From the NCBI RefSeq assembly GCF_037325665.1, contig NC_090250.1:25185146-25249145 (forward strand): a DNA stretch of 64,000 nt, written 5' to 3'. This stretch comes from Littorina saxatilis. Taxonomy: Eukaryota; Mollusca; Gastropoda; Littorinimorpha; Littorinidae. This document shows, piece after piece, positions 22,939 through 35,092 of the stretch (positions within the stretch are counted from its first letter, which is position 1; each line of letters starts with the position of its first letter). A program made the position numbers and the translations under genes. Under the pieces are notes generated by a model. That model saw nothing but the letters and a program-made list of their open reading frames with translations. It made no database searches and had not been told where the DNA came from.

Positions 22939-23730
22939 CAGACCTGTTTACACTACACATTGAGCGTAGTAAACTACGAATTTGAATAATATACTACGCT
23001 ACTACGCAAGTCTGTCGTTTTCTACGAAAACGGTATTTAAAAAAAAAAAAAAAAAAAAAAAGTTTTTTTCTTTTTTCTTTTTCGTCTTTACACCTGTTCC
23101 TTGTCCCGTTGTGCTCTCACACCGCCCCGTCCCTGCACGCAAACGGTATTGTTTCGGCTACGCATATCACAATCCGTAATTTTCTTCATCTCCCTTGACC
23201 GATCCATTTTCCAATCCATGTTTTCGGCCAGCAGTCGTTTGCTGCGTGCAGCGCGTAAAGCGCCCACGGGCGTTGCGTTGTAGCTTGTTAATGCCGAATA
23301 GGCTTCTCCAAGCAAATGCTGGGCACAACTGAAAGCGTTACTGCCAAACCATGCGGGCGTTTCGACACAATGGCTGAACGCAGAGCACACGAAAGTGAAG
23401 ATGAGAACTGTGAAGAAAATGACTCCGAAAGGCCACCGACCAAAAAGAAAAAGACGAGCAATGCGCCGAACCAAGTCTTTCTGCCAAAATATCATCAGGA
23501 CTACCCATGCCTTGTCTTCGCGGAAAGGAAAACATCATGCTCATTGCACTGTCTGCAATTCCCATTTTTCCGTCAGTCAATCAACACATGTGGTAAAAAG
23601 TAGCAATCATTGTTCTTGTTGTTGTGATAGGTCGACGAGAAATTCTACACATTCAATTACAAAACTACACATTTGCCTCATTTTGCTCCCAGAAAATACA
23701 CATGCAATGTTTTAGGGGTAAACAGGTCTG
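22939..23730 (+). mobile_element. hAT-like non-autonomous element in intron 3, copy 1
   Basis: The ends CAGACCTGTTTAC and GTAAACAGGTCTG are inverted, and ATTTAG is duplicated directly outside them (22933-22938 and 23731-23736). The interior has a poly-A/T run and a region (about 23370-23610) whose frames read MAERRAHESEDENCEEND, then FLPKYHQDYPCL, and in another frame GKHHAHCTVCNSHFSVS. That order resembles the N-terminal zinc-finger part of some hAT-type transposases. The rest of a transposase is absent and the coding part is split between frames. The 6 bp duplication is shorter than the usual 8 of hAT elements, so the superfamily call is tentative. Confidence 0.6.
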
Positions 23731-23869
23731 ATTTAGAAAAAAGTAACCAACCTACCGACCCAAAGTTTTTGTCTTGTTATCAGAATCCGACATTTAACAA
23801 AAATGGTTTGCCGTTCTGTTCAGTAGTCTGTTTTAATTGATATGGTAAAGAATATTTAGCAGCCCTGAA

Positions 23870-23979
23870 AGTGGCCAGTGTTTTTACTCGCCATGGCCAG
23901 TAGAAACATGTAACTGGCGAGTAGAAATGTTTATCTACTAGCCAAATGCGTGTTAAGTTGCTGAAACAAATTGTTGGTT
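23870..23979. mobile_element. Left part of a CAGCCCTGAAAGT MITE, cut by the gap
   Basis: The sequence matches the left half of the complete 205 bp MITE at 55077-55281. The contig ends inside it, so this repeat may have contributed to the assembly break. Confidence 0.75.
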
Positions 23980-24179
23980 NNNNNNNNNNNNNNNNNNNNN
24001 NNNNNNNNNNNNNNNNNNNNNNNNNNNNNNNNNNNNNNNNNNNNNNNNNNNNNNNNNNNNNNNNNNNNNNNNNNNNNNNNNNNNNNNNNNNNNNNNNNNN
24101 NNNNNNNNNNNNNNNNNNNNNNNNNNNNNNNNNNNNNNNNNNNNNNNNNNNNNNNNNNNNNNNNNNNNNNNNNNNNNNN
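23980..24179. other. Assembly gap of exactly 200 N
   Basis: The run of N is exactly 200 bases, a round number used by scaffolding programs as a placeholder. The sequence on its right restarts at the equivalent of base 4474, not at the continuation of the left side. The real continuation of the left side (GGTTTGGCTAG) is found at 55196. Confidence 0.97.
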
Positions 24180-27100
24180 CTAAATGTAAAAAACAAGAAT
24201 GGTAGGTCATTGGAACGTTCATTATTGACAAAACAAAACGTTACATTTACAAGTACGTCGACCCACAGGTCTTTGAAGCAGACAGACGGACAACCACTTA
24301 TGAAACAGATGAAGAACTTATCTCCAGAGAGTGTGGCTCGCTTGCAAAATTCCGACGATGTAGACTGATGCAGGCCGCGTCGCGGAATATTGTGCACGAA
24401 GTAGTGGTGTAACTGACACAGAAAGTTTGGAATTGTGTGTCCGTGCGCTCATCCTTGCTGATCTCGTCACGGTTCGAGATTTTTATTCGGCGCCTCCACA
24501 ACTTCTCTTACAATAGCATCTTGGCGTTGTATTTCATCGCAAGGGTGGGAAAACGGCTGGAGAACACACCCGAAATGAAGTGACCAGTAAATTCTATCGC
24601 TTTCTTCACGAGGGGTGCTGAGGGCACTTCGACCCGCCTACGAGTTGGGTGGATGGTACCCGAGAGAATGGCTTAAGCCTGCAGAACACAGTGACACACT
24701 TGACGGATGACCCTGTGTGATTATTTGGTACTCACTTGAGGAAGGTCGTGACGTTATACTTGGTAATCTAAACTGAGGTACAGCCACCCCCTCCCCCTCC
24801 CCAAACTCATTAATTAAATTTTAAGCCTCCAAGCTGAAATGCAATACCAATGTCCGGGCTTCGTCGAAGATTACTTGACCAAAATTTCAACCAATTTGGT
24901 TGAAAAATGAGAGCGTGACAGTGCCTCCTCAACTTTAACGAAAAGCCGGATATGACGTCATCAAAGACATTTATAAAAAAAAAATGAAAAAGATGTCTGG
25001 AGGTACCATACTCAGGATCTCTCATGTCAAGTTTCATGAAGATCGGTCCAGTAGTTTTCTCTGAATCGCTCTACACACAGACACAGACACAGACACATAC
25101 ACCACGACTAAATGTAACAAGTCGCGTAAGGCGAAATAACAACATTTAGTCAAGCTGTCGAACTCACAGAATGAAACTGAACGCACTGCATTTTTTTGTT
25201 ACCAAGACCGCATACTCGTAGTTTCGTCAGTCCACCGCTCGTGGCAAAGGCAGTGAAATCGACAAGCCAGAATAGTGCGGTAATGGTCGCGCTGAGCAGG
25301 ATAACACGCTTTTCTGTATCTCTATTCTTTTTAGCGTACTGAGTATGTTTTTAATCTAAACATATCATATCTATATGTTTTTGGAATCAAGGACCGACAA
25401 GGAATAAGATGAAATTGTTTTTAAATCGATTTCGGACAATTAATTTTAATAATAATTTTCATATTTTTAATTTTCAGAGCTTGTTTGTAATCCAAATATA
25501 ACATATGAATATGTTTTTGGAATCAGAAAATGACGAAGAATAAGATGAAATTGTGTTTGGATCGTTTAAAAAAAAAATTTTTTTAATGACAAGTTTCCGA
25601 TTTTTAATGACCATTCAATTTGATTGAAAAATGACGGTGTGACAGCTAGTGCCGCCTCAACTTTTACAAAAAGCCGGATATGACGTCATCAAAGGTATTT
25701 ATCGAAAAAAAAAAATTCCGGGGATATCATTCCCAGGAACTCTCATGTCAAATTACATAAAGATCGGTCCAGTAGTTTAGTCTGAATCGCTCTACACACA
25801 CACACACACACACACACATACACCACGACCCTGGTCTCGATTCCCCCTCAGGGCCGGACTAGGGGAGGGGTTACAGGGGTTGCGCAACCCCCCCCCCCTG
25901 ATGTACGTCCCAAACGCATTTTTTGTGTGTGTGGGGGAGGAAGGGGGCACGTTGCATCTGGATCAATTCTTCTTCATTGCCTATACAGCTTGCTGTCGAA
26001 TTTACCTTTTTCGTTCAAGGAGAGGCTTCCTTTCCCTCCAGAAACATCAAACAAGTCGCGTAAGGCAAAAATACAACATTTAGTCAAGCTCAGTCGAACT
26101 CACAAAATGAAACTGAACGCAAAGCATTTTTTTCCGCAAGACCGTACACTCGTAGCATCGTCTGTCCACCGCTCTTGGCAAAGGCAGTGAAATTAACAAT
26201 ACAGAAAAGCGCGGTAGCGGTTGCGCTGAGGAGGATAGCCCGCTTTTCTATATATCTCTATTCTTTTTAACTCTCTGAACGTGTTTTTACATCTATATGC
26301 TTCGCCCCCTGGACCCCCACCAAGGGGCTTCGCCCCCTGAACCCCCACCTGTAACCCCCCTCTAGTACTTACCTAGTCCGGCCCTGCCTCTCTATGTTAA
26401 AACATTTAGTCAAAACTTGACTAAATGTAAAAACGTTCAGCTTCAAGGGGGCTTCGCCCCCTTGCAACCCCCACCAAGGGGGCTTCGCCCCCTGGACCCC
26501 CACCAAGGGGCTTCGCCCCCCGGCTGAACCCCATCTATAACCCCCCTCTAGTACTTACCTAGTCCGGCCCTGCCCTCTACGTTAAAACATTTAGTCAAAA
26601 CTTGACTAAATGTAAAAAGCAGGTCAAAAGGGAAGGGTCTTAGAACAGGAGTCAGACAAGGGTCAGGGGGCTTGGTGGTGGTGGGGGCCGGGGTAAATGG
26701 GGGAAGGGGAACCGGCCACTGTAAATAGTGTAGATACATGTACTTGTCCTGTGAGTTATGGTTCAGTGTACTTGTCCGGTATCGGCCTATATCCTTGAAT
26801 CGATCTTACAGGACGGAAATGTAACGTCAGGCTTGCGGCAATCGATACAAAACAGACTAAAAACCACGCCTCCCCGCCCCCTTCTCACTTATAACTGACC
26901 AACACTTCTATGATAGGAGCGTCGAATCGCACAGGCGGGATTCGCACACACAAACACACAATCACCCACCCCTTCCCGGCTCAAGCCCCTCTCACTTAAT
27001 AAACTATAATGGTTATCAGAAAAGGAACAAGAGACTGCAGGTGAGAAGAACAAGAGCAAGATAACAAAGATGAAAATGTTCTCACCAAAAACACAAACAT

Positions 27101-27326
27101 TGGGGGCCTACAATAAAAATACGAAAATAAAATGAAATCGTATTTTTTTGTTCGAGTTTTCGATGAGTATATTTTCATTGTTATCTTTTTGTTGTTGTTG
27201 TTATAATGATTATGTCACTGACTGTCCCTCCCCCCCTCCCCCCACCCCACCCCACCCCCCATAAAAGAGGAAAACAAATTAAATGATTTTATGCTGGACA
27301 CGTTTGCTGTCATATAATAATCTTGT
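24180..27326. mobile_element. Copy 2 of the single-copy block and CAAG/CAGGGCCGG composite
   Basis: This corresponds to 4474-7643. It contains the single-copy block (24193-24792), the truncated CAAG fragment (to about 25117), the minus-strand unit starting near 25118 with the CAGGGCCGG element nested at 25849-26386, the GC-hairpin partial duplicate (about 26434-26575), and single-copy DNA to 27326. Differences from copy 1 are mostly in homopolymers, CA tracts and single bases. Confidence 0.75.
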
Positions 27327-28454
27327 ATACAGCATGACTTCCCTTCTTTGTCTCTGTTAATCTAGGGAGAAAATATCCAGCGATATTTCTCCGTAGGCCT
27401 AAAGTTCGGCCATGACCTAGGCAAAATAACTTGCGCAGCCGCAGAAACAAGAAAATGGAAATCTTATGAAGCCGTCATCAACACGAACACAATGATTGCA
27501 GAAGCAAACTCTGTACCTACACGACCGAGACACAAGACTGATTATTTCACAGCCGCAAAGGGTAAGCTTACTCACGTCAGGTCTTCACTGACAAGCTAGG
27601 AACAGGCGGAAAATTCCAAACAAAAGTAAATGACGTCAAAGTCTCTTTCGCTTTGCGTGTAACTTTGTCATGACGTCTTTTTGTGACGACAGTATACGCG
27701 ACAATTTGTTCGCTTCCGGTGTCATTTTAGACTGAAAAGCAACTCAAAAGAAGAAGCTAAGCCTGTGTCTTGAAACAGCTGAAACAGTCTTTTGGATTGC
27801 CGTTTCAATGTTAACCAAAAAGTTAAAGAAAAAAACAAGGTTCAGTTGCGAACTGACAGCAGATTGAGCATTTATTCCTGTTGATGAAGGTATGATTGAA
27901 GCTTTATTCTCTCCGTCAACCAACAAGACTAGATTTGTAGCAGACGAAAAACAAAGTGTGCGTTTTTCCTGTCTTGTGAAGGCGATTATGTCGTTATAAG
28001 TTATCTGTACGTTGTAATGACATTTCAAAACAAAATTTAGCTTTGATGCGTCACGGGATAATAAGCTTATACGTTTTTATCCATGGAATTGTTTTTTTCG
28101 TCTCGGCAGGGTGAATGAATTCATTATGTCTTTTCCGGAACTGGACAAAACTGGCCTTGCCAAGACTGAAACAAAATATAGTTCTACAACTTCTAGGCTT
28201 GGGTTGATTGCCCATGGTGAATTTCCAATGATTTGTTGCCACATCCCATGACAAATTCTCTTTACTTTGGTCATGCCATATATACGTTACAGTTCCGTCC
28301 ATGCATGGTATCGCGTGATATTTTGTCTCGACGGGGTGAAAGAATATAATGACGTCACTCTCGGCAGAGCCTCGAGTGACGTCATCATATTCATTGACCC
28401 AGTCTCGACAAAATATCAGGCGATACCATGGATGGACGGAGCTGTAACTTATAC
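27327..28454. mobile_element. 1.13 kb insertion private to copy 2, ending in a foldback
   Basis: The empty site in copy 1 reads TCTTGTTTATAG at 7635-7646, and here TCTTGT and TTATAG are separated by 1.13 kb. I see no target duplication. The right end is a long foldback (28281-28454). A degenerate half-copy of the same arm lies near 28062-28130 (GTCTCGGCAGGGTGAATGAA). Open frames on the minus strand (27744-28028, 28051-28302) resemble no protein I know. A deletion in copy 1 is an alternative explanation. Confidence 0.55.
28281..28454. repeat. Foldback palindrome with ~80 bp arms
   Basis: The left arm starts TATACGTTACAG and ends ATGACGTCACTC. The right arm is its imperfect reverse complement, starting GAGTGACGTCAT and ending CTGTAACTTATAC, with a loop of about 12 bases. 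The arms agree at most positions, with roughly ten mismatches. Each arm carries a perfect TGACGTCA. Its right edge coincides with the edge of the private insertion. Confidence 0.8.
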
Positions 28455-28615
28455 TTATAGTCTAAAGAGCCTATAACTAACTATAGCATTACATAACCCA
28501 GTTGAACATACATGTACATCGTCAATAGCTTCCCGTTTTTACATTTAGTCAAGTTATGACTAAATGTTTTAACATCGAGGGGGGAATCGAGACGAGGGTC
28601 GTGGTGTATGTGTGT

Positions 28616-28670
<55 letters not shown>

Positions 28671-30001
28671 CGTGTAGAGCGATTCAGACCAAACTACTGG
28701 ACCGATCTTTATGAAATTTGACATGAAAGTTCCTGGGTATGATATCCCCATACGTTTTTTTCATTTTTTTGATAAATGTCTTTGATGACGTCATATCCGG
28801 CTTTTCGTGAAAGTTGAGGCGGCACTGTCACGCCCTCATTTTTTAACCAAATTGGTTGAAATTTTGGTCAAGTATTGTTCGACGAAGCCCGGACTTCGGT
28901 ATTGCATTTCAGCGTGGTGGCTTAAAAATTAATTAATGATTTTGGTCATTAAAAATCTGAAAATTGTAAAAAACATATTTCTTTTATAAAACGATCCAAA
29001 TTTACGTTCATCTTATTCTCCATCATTTTCTGATTCCAAAAACATATAAATATGTTATATTTGGATTAAAAACAAGCTCTGAAAATTAAATATATAAAAA
29101 TTATTATCAAAATTAAATTGTCGAAATCAATTTATAAACACTTTCATCTTATTCCTTGTCGGTTCCTGATTCCAAAAACATATAGATATGATATGTTTGG
29201 ATTAAAAACACGCTCAGAAAGTTAAAACGAAGAGAGGTACAGACAAGTCGCGTAAGGCGAAAATACAATATTTAGTCAAGTAGCTGTCGAACTCACAGAA
29301 TGAAACTGAACGCAACGCCATTTTACTCGTAGTATCGTCAGGCCACCGCTCATGGCAAAGGCAGTGAAATTGACAAGAAGAGCGGGGTAGTAGTTGCGCT
29401 AAGAAGGATAGCACGCTTTTCTGTACCTCTCTTTGTTTTAACTTTCTGAGCGTGTTTTTAATCCAAACATATCATATCTATATGTTTTTGGAATCAGGAA
29501 CCGACAAGGAATAAGATGAAAGTGTTTTTAAATTGATTTGGACAATTTAATTTTGATAATAATTTTTATATATTTAATTTTCAGAGCTTGTTTTTAATCC
29601 GAATATAACATAATTATATGTTTTTGGAATCAGCAAATGATGGAAAATAAGATAAACGTAAATTTGGAGCGTTTTATAAATTTTTATTTTTTTTTACAAT
29701 TTTCAGATTTTTAATGACCAAAGTCATTAATTAATTTTTAAGCCACCAAGCTGAAATGCAATACCGAACCCCGGGCTTCGTCGAAGATTACTTGACCAAA
29801 ATTTCAACCAATTTGGTTGAAAAATGAGGGCGTGACAGTGCCGCCTCAACTTTCACGAAAAGCCGGATATGACGTCATCAAAGACATTTATCAAAAAAAT
29901 GAAAAAAACGTTCGGGGATTTCATACCCAGGAACTCTTATGTCAAATTTCATAAAGATCGGTCCAGTAGTTTAGTCTGAATCGCTCTACACACACACACA
30001 G

Positions 30002-30033
<32 letters not shown>

Positions 30034-30350
30034 CACGACCCTCGTCTCGATTCCCCCCTCTACGTTAAAATATTTAGTCAAAACTTGACTAAATATAAAA
30101 AGCGTGCTATCGTTCTCAGCGCAACTACTACCCCGCTCTTCTTGTCAATTTCACTGCCTTTGCCGTGAGCGGTGGACTGACGATGTTACGAGTATACGGT
30201 CTTGCTGCGTTGTATTGCGTTTAGTTTCATTCTGTGAGTTCGACAGCTACTTGACTAAATGTTGTATTTTCGCCTTACGTGACTTGTTACATTTAGTCAA
30301 GTTTTGACTAAATGTTTTAACATAAAGGGGGAATCGAGACGAGGGTCGTG

Positions 30351-30382
<32 letters not shown>

Positions 30383-30609
30383 CTGTGCGTGTGTGTGTGT
30401 GTGTGTGTGTGTAGAGCGATTCAGAGTAAACTACTGGACCGATCTTTATGAAATTGTACATGAGAGTTCCTGGGTATGATATCCCCAGATGTTTAGTTTT
30501 TATATTTAGTCAAGTTTTGACTAAATATTTTAACATCGAGGGGGAATCGAAACGAGGGTCGTGGTGTATGTGCGTGTGTCTGTGTGTGTGTGTGTGTGTC
30601 TGTGTGTGT

Positions 30610-30650
<41 letters not shown>

Positions 30651-32556
30651 GATTCAGACTAAACTACTGGACCGATCTTTATGAAATTTGACATGAGAGT
30701 TCCTGGGTATGAAATCCCCGAACGTTTTTTTTCATTTTTTTGATAAATGTCTTTGATGACGTCATATCCGGCTTTTCGTGAAAGTTGAGGCGGCACTGTC
30801 ACGCCCTCATTTTTTAACCAAATTGGTTGAAATTTTGGTCAAGTACTCTTCGACGAAGCCCGGGGTTCGGTATTGCATTTCAGCTTGGTGGCTTAAAAAT
30901 TAATTAATGACTTTGGTCATTAAAAATCTGAAAATTGTAAAATAAAATAAAAATTTATAAAACGATCCAAATTTACGTTTATCTTATTCTCCATCATTTG
31001 CGGATTCCAAAAACATATAAATATGTTATATTCGGATTAAAAACAAGCTCTGAAAATTAAATATATAAAAATTACTATCAAAATTTTTTTTCGAAATCAA
31101 TTTAAAAACACTTTCATCTTATTCCTTGTCGGTTCCTGATTCCAAAAATATATAGATATGATATGTTTGGATTAAAAACACGCTCAGAAAGTTAAAACGA
31201 AGAGAGGTACAGAAAAGCGTGCTATGCAGCATAGCGTAACGACTACCCCGCTCTTCTTGTCAATTTCACTGCCTATGCCGTGAGCGGTGGACCACGAGTA
31301 TACGGTCTTGCTGCGTTGCATTGCGTTCAGTTTCATTCTGTGAGTTCGACAGCTACTTGACTAAATATTGTATTTTCGCCTTACGCGACTTGTTTTTCCT
31401 GATTCCAAAAAGATATAGATATGATATGTTTGGATTGAAAACACGCTCAGAAAGTTAAAACGAAGAGAGGTACAGAAAAGTGTGCTATCCTTCTCAGCGC
31501 AACTACTACCCCGCTCTTCTTGTCAATTTCACTGCCTTTGCCATGAGCGGCGGACTGACGATGCTACGAGTATACGGTCTTGCTGCGTTGCATTGCGTTC
31601 AGTTTCAATCTGTGAGTTCGACAGCTACTTGACTAAATGTTGTATTTTCGCCTTACGCGACTTGTTACATTTAGTAAAGTTTTGACTAAATGTTTTAACA
31701 TAGAGGGGGAATCGAGACGAGGGTCATGGTGTATGTATGGGTGTGTGTGTGCGTGTGTGTGTGTGTGTAGAGCGATTCAGAGTAAACTACTAGACCGATC
31801 TTTATGAAATTTGACATGAGAGTTCCTGGGTATGATATCCCCGGACTTTTTTTCCATTTTTTCGATAAATGTCTTTGATGACGTTAATCCGGCTTTTTAT
31901 AAAAGTTGAGGCGGCACTGTCACACCCTCCTTTTTCAATCAAATTGATTGATATTTTGGCCAAGCAATGTTCGACGAAGGCCGGACTTCGGTATTGCATT
32001 TCAGCTTGGTGGCTTAAAAATTAATTAATGACTTTGGTCATTAAAAATCTGAAAATTGTAAAAAAAATAATTTGTTTATGAAACGATCCAAATTTACGTT
32101 CATCTTATTCTTCATCATTTTGTGATTCCAAAAACATATACATATGTTATATTTGGATTAAAAACAAGCTCTGAAAATTAAAAATATAAAAATTATGATC
32201 AAAATTAAATTTCCGAAATCGATTTAAAAACTATTTCATCTTATTCCTTGTCGGTTCCTGATTCCAAAAACATATAGATATGATATGTTTGGATTAAAAA
32301 CACGCTCACAAAGTTAAAACGAAGAGAGGTACAGTAAAGCGTGCTATGAAGCACAGCGCAACCGCTACCGCGCCAAACAGGCTCGTCACTTTCACTGCCT
32401 TTTGCACTAGCGGCGGACTACGTTCAGTTTCATTCTGTGAGTTCCACAGCTTGACTAAATGTAGTAATTTCGCTTACGCGACCTGTCTTGTTTACATTTA
32501 GTCAAGTTATGACTAAATGTTTTAACATAGAGGGGGGAATCGAGACGAGGGTCGTG

Positions 32557-32623
<67 letters not shown>

Positions 32624-32715
32624 TGCGTGTGTGTGTAGAGCGATTCAGACTAAACTACTGGACCGATCTTTATGAAATTTGACATGAGAGTTCCTGGGAA
32701 TGATATCCCGGCACG

Positions 32716-33592
32716 TTTTTATATTTAGTCAAGTTTTGACTAAATATTTTAACATCGAGGGGGAATCGAAACGAGGGTCGTGGTGTATGTGCGTGTGTCT
32801 GTCTGTCTGTCTGTCTGTCTGTGTGTGTGTGTAGAGCGATTCAGACTAAACTACTGGACCGATCTTTATGAAATTTGACATGAGAGTTCCTGGGTATGAA
32901 ATCCCCGAACGTTTTTTTCATTTTTTTGATAAATGTCTTTGATGACGTCATATCCGGCTTTTCGTGAAAGTTGAGGCGGCACTGTCACGCCCTCATTGTT
33001 CAACCAAATTGGTTGAAATTTTGGTCAAGTAATCTTCGACGAAGCCCGGACTTCGGTATTGCATTTCAGCTTGGTGGCTTAAAAATTAATTAATGACTTT
33101 GGTCATTGAAAATCTGAAAATTGTAAAAAAAAATAAAAATTTATAAAACGATCCAAATTTACGTTTATTTTATTCTCCATCATTTGCTGATTCCAAAAAC
33201 ATATAAATATGTTATATTCGGATTAAAAACAAGCTCTGAAAATTAAATATATAAAAATTATTATCAAATTTTTTTTTTCGAAATCAATTTAAAAACACTT
33301 TCATCTTATTCCTTGTCGGTTCCTGATTCCAAAAATATATAGATATGATATGTTTGGATTAAAAACACGCTCAGAAAGTTAAAACGAAGAGAGGTACAGA
33401 AAAGCGTGCTAGCCTTCTCAGCGCAACGAATATCCCGCTCTTCTTGTCAATTCCACGGGCACTGCCTTTGCCACGGGCGGTGGAGTGACGATGCTACGAG
33501 TATACGGTCTTGCTGCGTTGCGTTGCGTTCAGTTTCATTCTGTGAGTTCGACAGCTACTTGACTAAATATTGTATTTTCGCCTTACGCGACT
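32716..33592 (+). mobile_element. Extra CAAG unit private to copy 2
   Basis: This is one full unit (about 877 bases) from TTTTATATTTAGTCAAG to GCGACTTGTT. It is inserted where copy 1 reads directly from CCGCACGTTTT into TTTCATTTTTTTGATACAT (13690-13712). The target is again a T-run. Confidence 0.7.
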
Positions 33593-35092
33593 TGTTTTTC
33601 ATTTTTTTGATACATATCTTTGATGACGTCATATCCGGCTTTTTGTAAAAGTTGAGGCGGCACTGTCACACCCTCATTTTTCAATCAAATTGATTGAAAT
33701 TTTGGCCAAGCAATCTTCGACGAAGGCCGGACTTTGGTATTGCATTTCAGCTTGGTGGCTTAAAAATTAATTGATGACTTTGGTAATTAAAAATCTAAAA
33801 ATTGTAAAAAAAAAATTTTTTTTATAAAACGATTCAAATTTACGTTCATCTTATTTTTCATCATTTTCTGATTCCAAAAACATATAAACATGTTATATTT
33901 GGATTAAAAACAAGCTCTCAAAATTAAAAAAATTAAAAATTATGATCAAAATTAAATTTTCGAAATCAATTTAAAAACACTTTCATCTTATTCCTTGTCG
34001 GTTCCTGATTCCAAAAACATATAGATATGATATGTTTGGATTACAAACACGCTCACAAAGTTAAAACGAAGAGAGGTACAGTAAAGCGTGCTATGAAGCA
34101 CAGCGCAACCGCTACCGCGCCAAACAGGCTCGTCACTTTCACTGCCTTTTGCACTAGCGGCGGACTACGTTCAGTTTCATTCTGTGAGTTCCACAGCTTG
34201 ACTAAATGTAGTAATTTCGCTTACGCGACTTGTCTTGTTTACATTTAGTCAAGTTATGACTAAATGTTTTAACATAGAGGGGGGAATCGAGACGAGGGTC
34301 GTGGTGTATGTGTGTGTGTATGTGTGTGTGTGTGTGTGCGTGTGTGTGTGTAAAGCGATTCAGAGTAAACTACTGGACCGATCTTTATGAAATTTGACAT
34401 GAGAGTTCCTGGGAATGATATCCCCGGAAGTTTTTTTTCTTTTTTTCGATAATTACCTTTGATGACGTCATATCCGGCTTTTTGTAAAAGTTGAGGCGGC
34501 ACTGTCACACCCTCATTTTTCAATCAAATTGATTGAAATTTTGGCCAAGCAATGTTCGACGAAGGCCGGACTTCGGTATTGCATTTCAGCTTGTTGGCTT
34601 AAAAATTATTTAATGACTTTGGTCATTAAAAATCTGAAAATTGTAAAAAAAAAATTGTTTTTATAAAACGATCCAAATTTACGTTCATCTTATTCTTTAT
34701 CATTTTCTGATTCCAAAAACATATAAATATGTTATATTTGGATTAAAAACAAGCTCTGAAAATTAAAAATATAAAAATTATGATCAAAATTAAATTTCCG
34801 AAATCGATTTAAAAACAATTTCGTCTTATTCCTTGTCGGTTCCTGATTCCAAAAACATATAGATATGATATGTTTGGATTAAAAACACGCTCAGAAAGTT
34901 AAAACGAAGAGAGGTACAGAAAAGCGTGCTATGCAGCACAGCGAAACCACTACAGCGCTGATCAGTTTCACTCCGTTTTGCACAAGCGGCGGACTACGGT
35001 CATTGTGAAAAAATGCAGTGCGTTCAGTTTCATTCTGTGAGTTCGACTGAGCTTGACTAAATGTTGTATTTTCGCCTTACGCGACTTGTTTT

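Larger units (their letters stand above)
4474..23979. repeat. Copy 1 of the large duplicated segment
   Basis: This 19.5 kb is repeated in the same order and orientation at 24180-55195. Matching blocks are 4474-7643/24180-27326, 7640-10588/28456-31393, 12342-13700/31394-32715, 13701-15195/33593-35092, 15196-18499/36831-40137, 18500-20411/42082-43985, 20412-20714/44570-44870 and 20715-23979/51931-55195. In 2.9 kb around the first exons I counted about ten differences by eye, roughly 0.3-0.4%. Only 10589-12341 is private to this copy. A 200 N gap follows directly. This looks like the second haplotype of one locus rather than a second locus. Confidence 0.85.
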
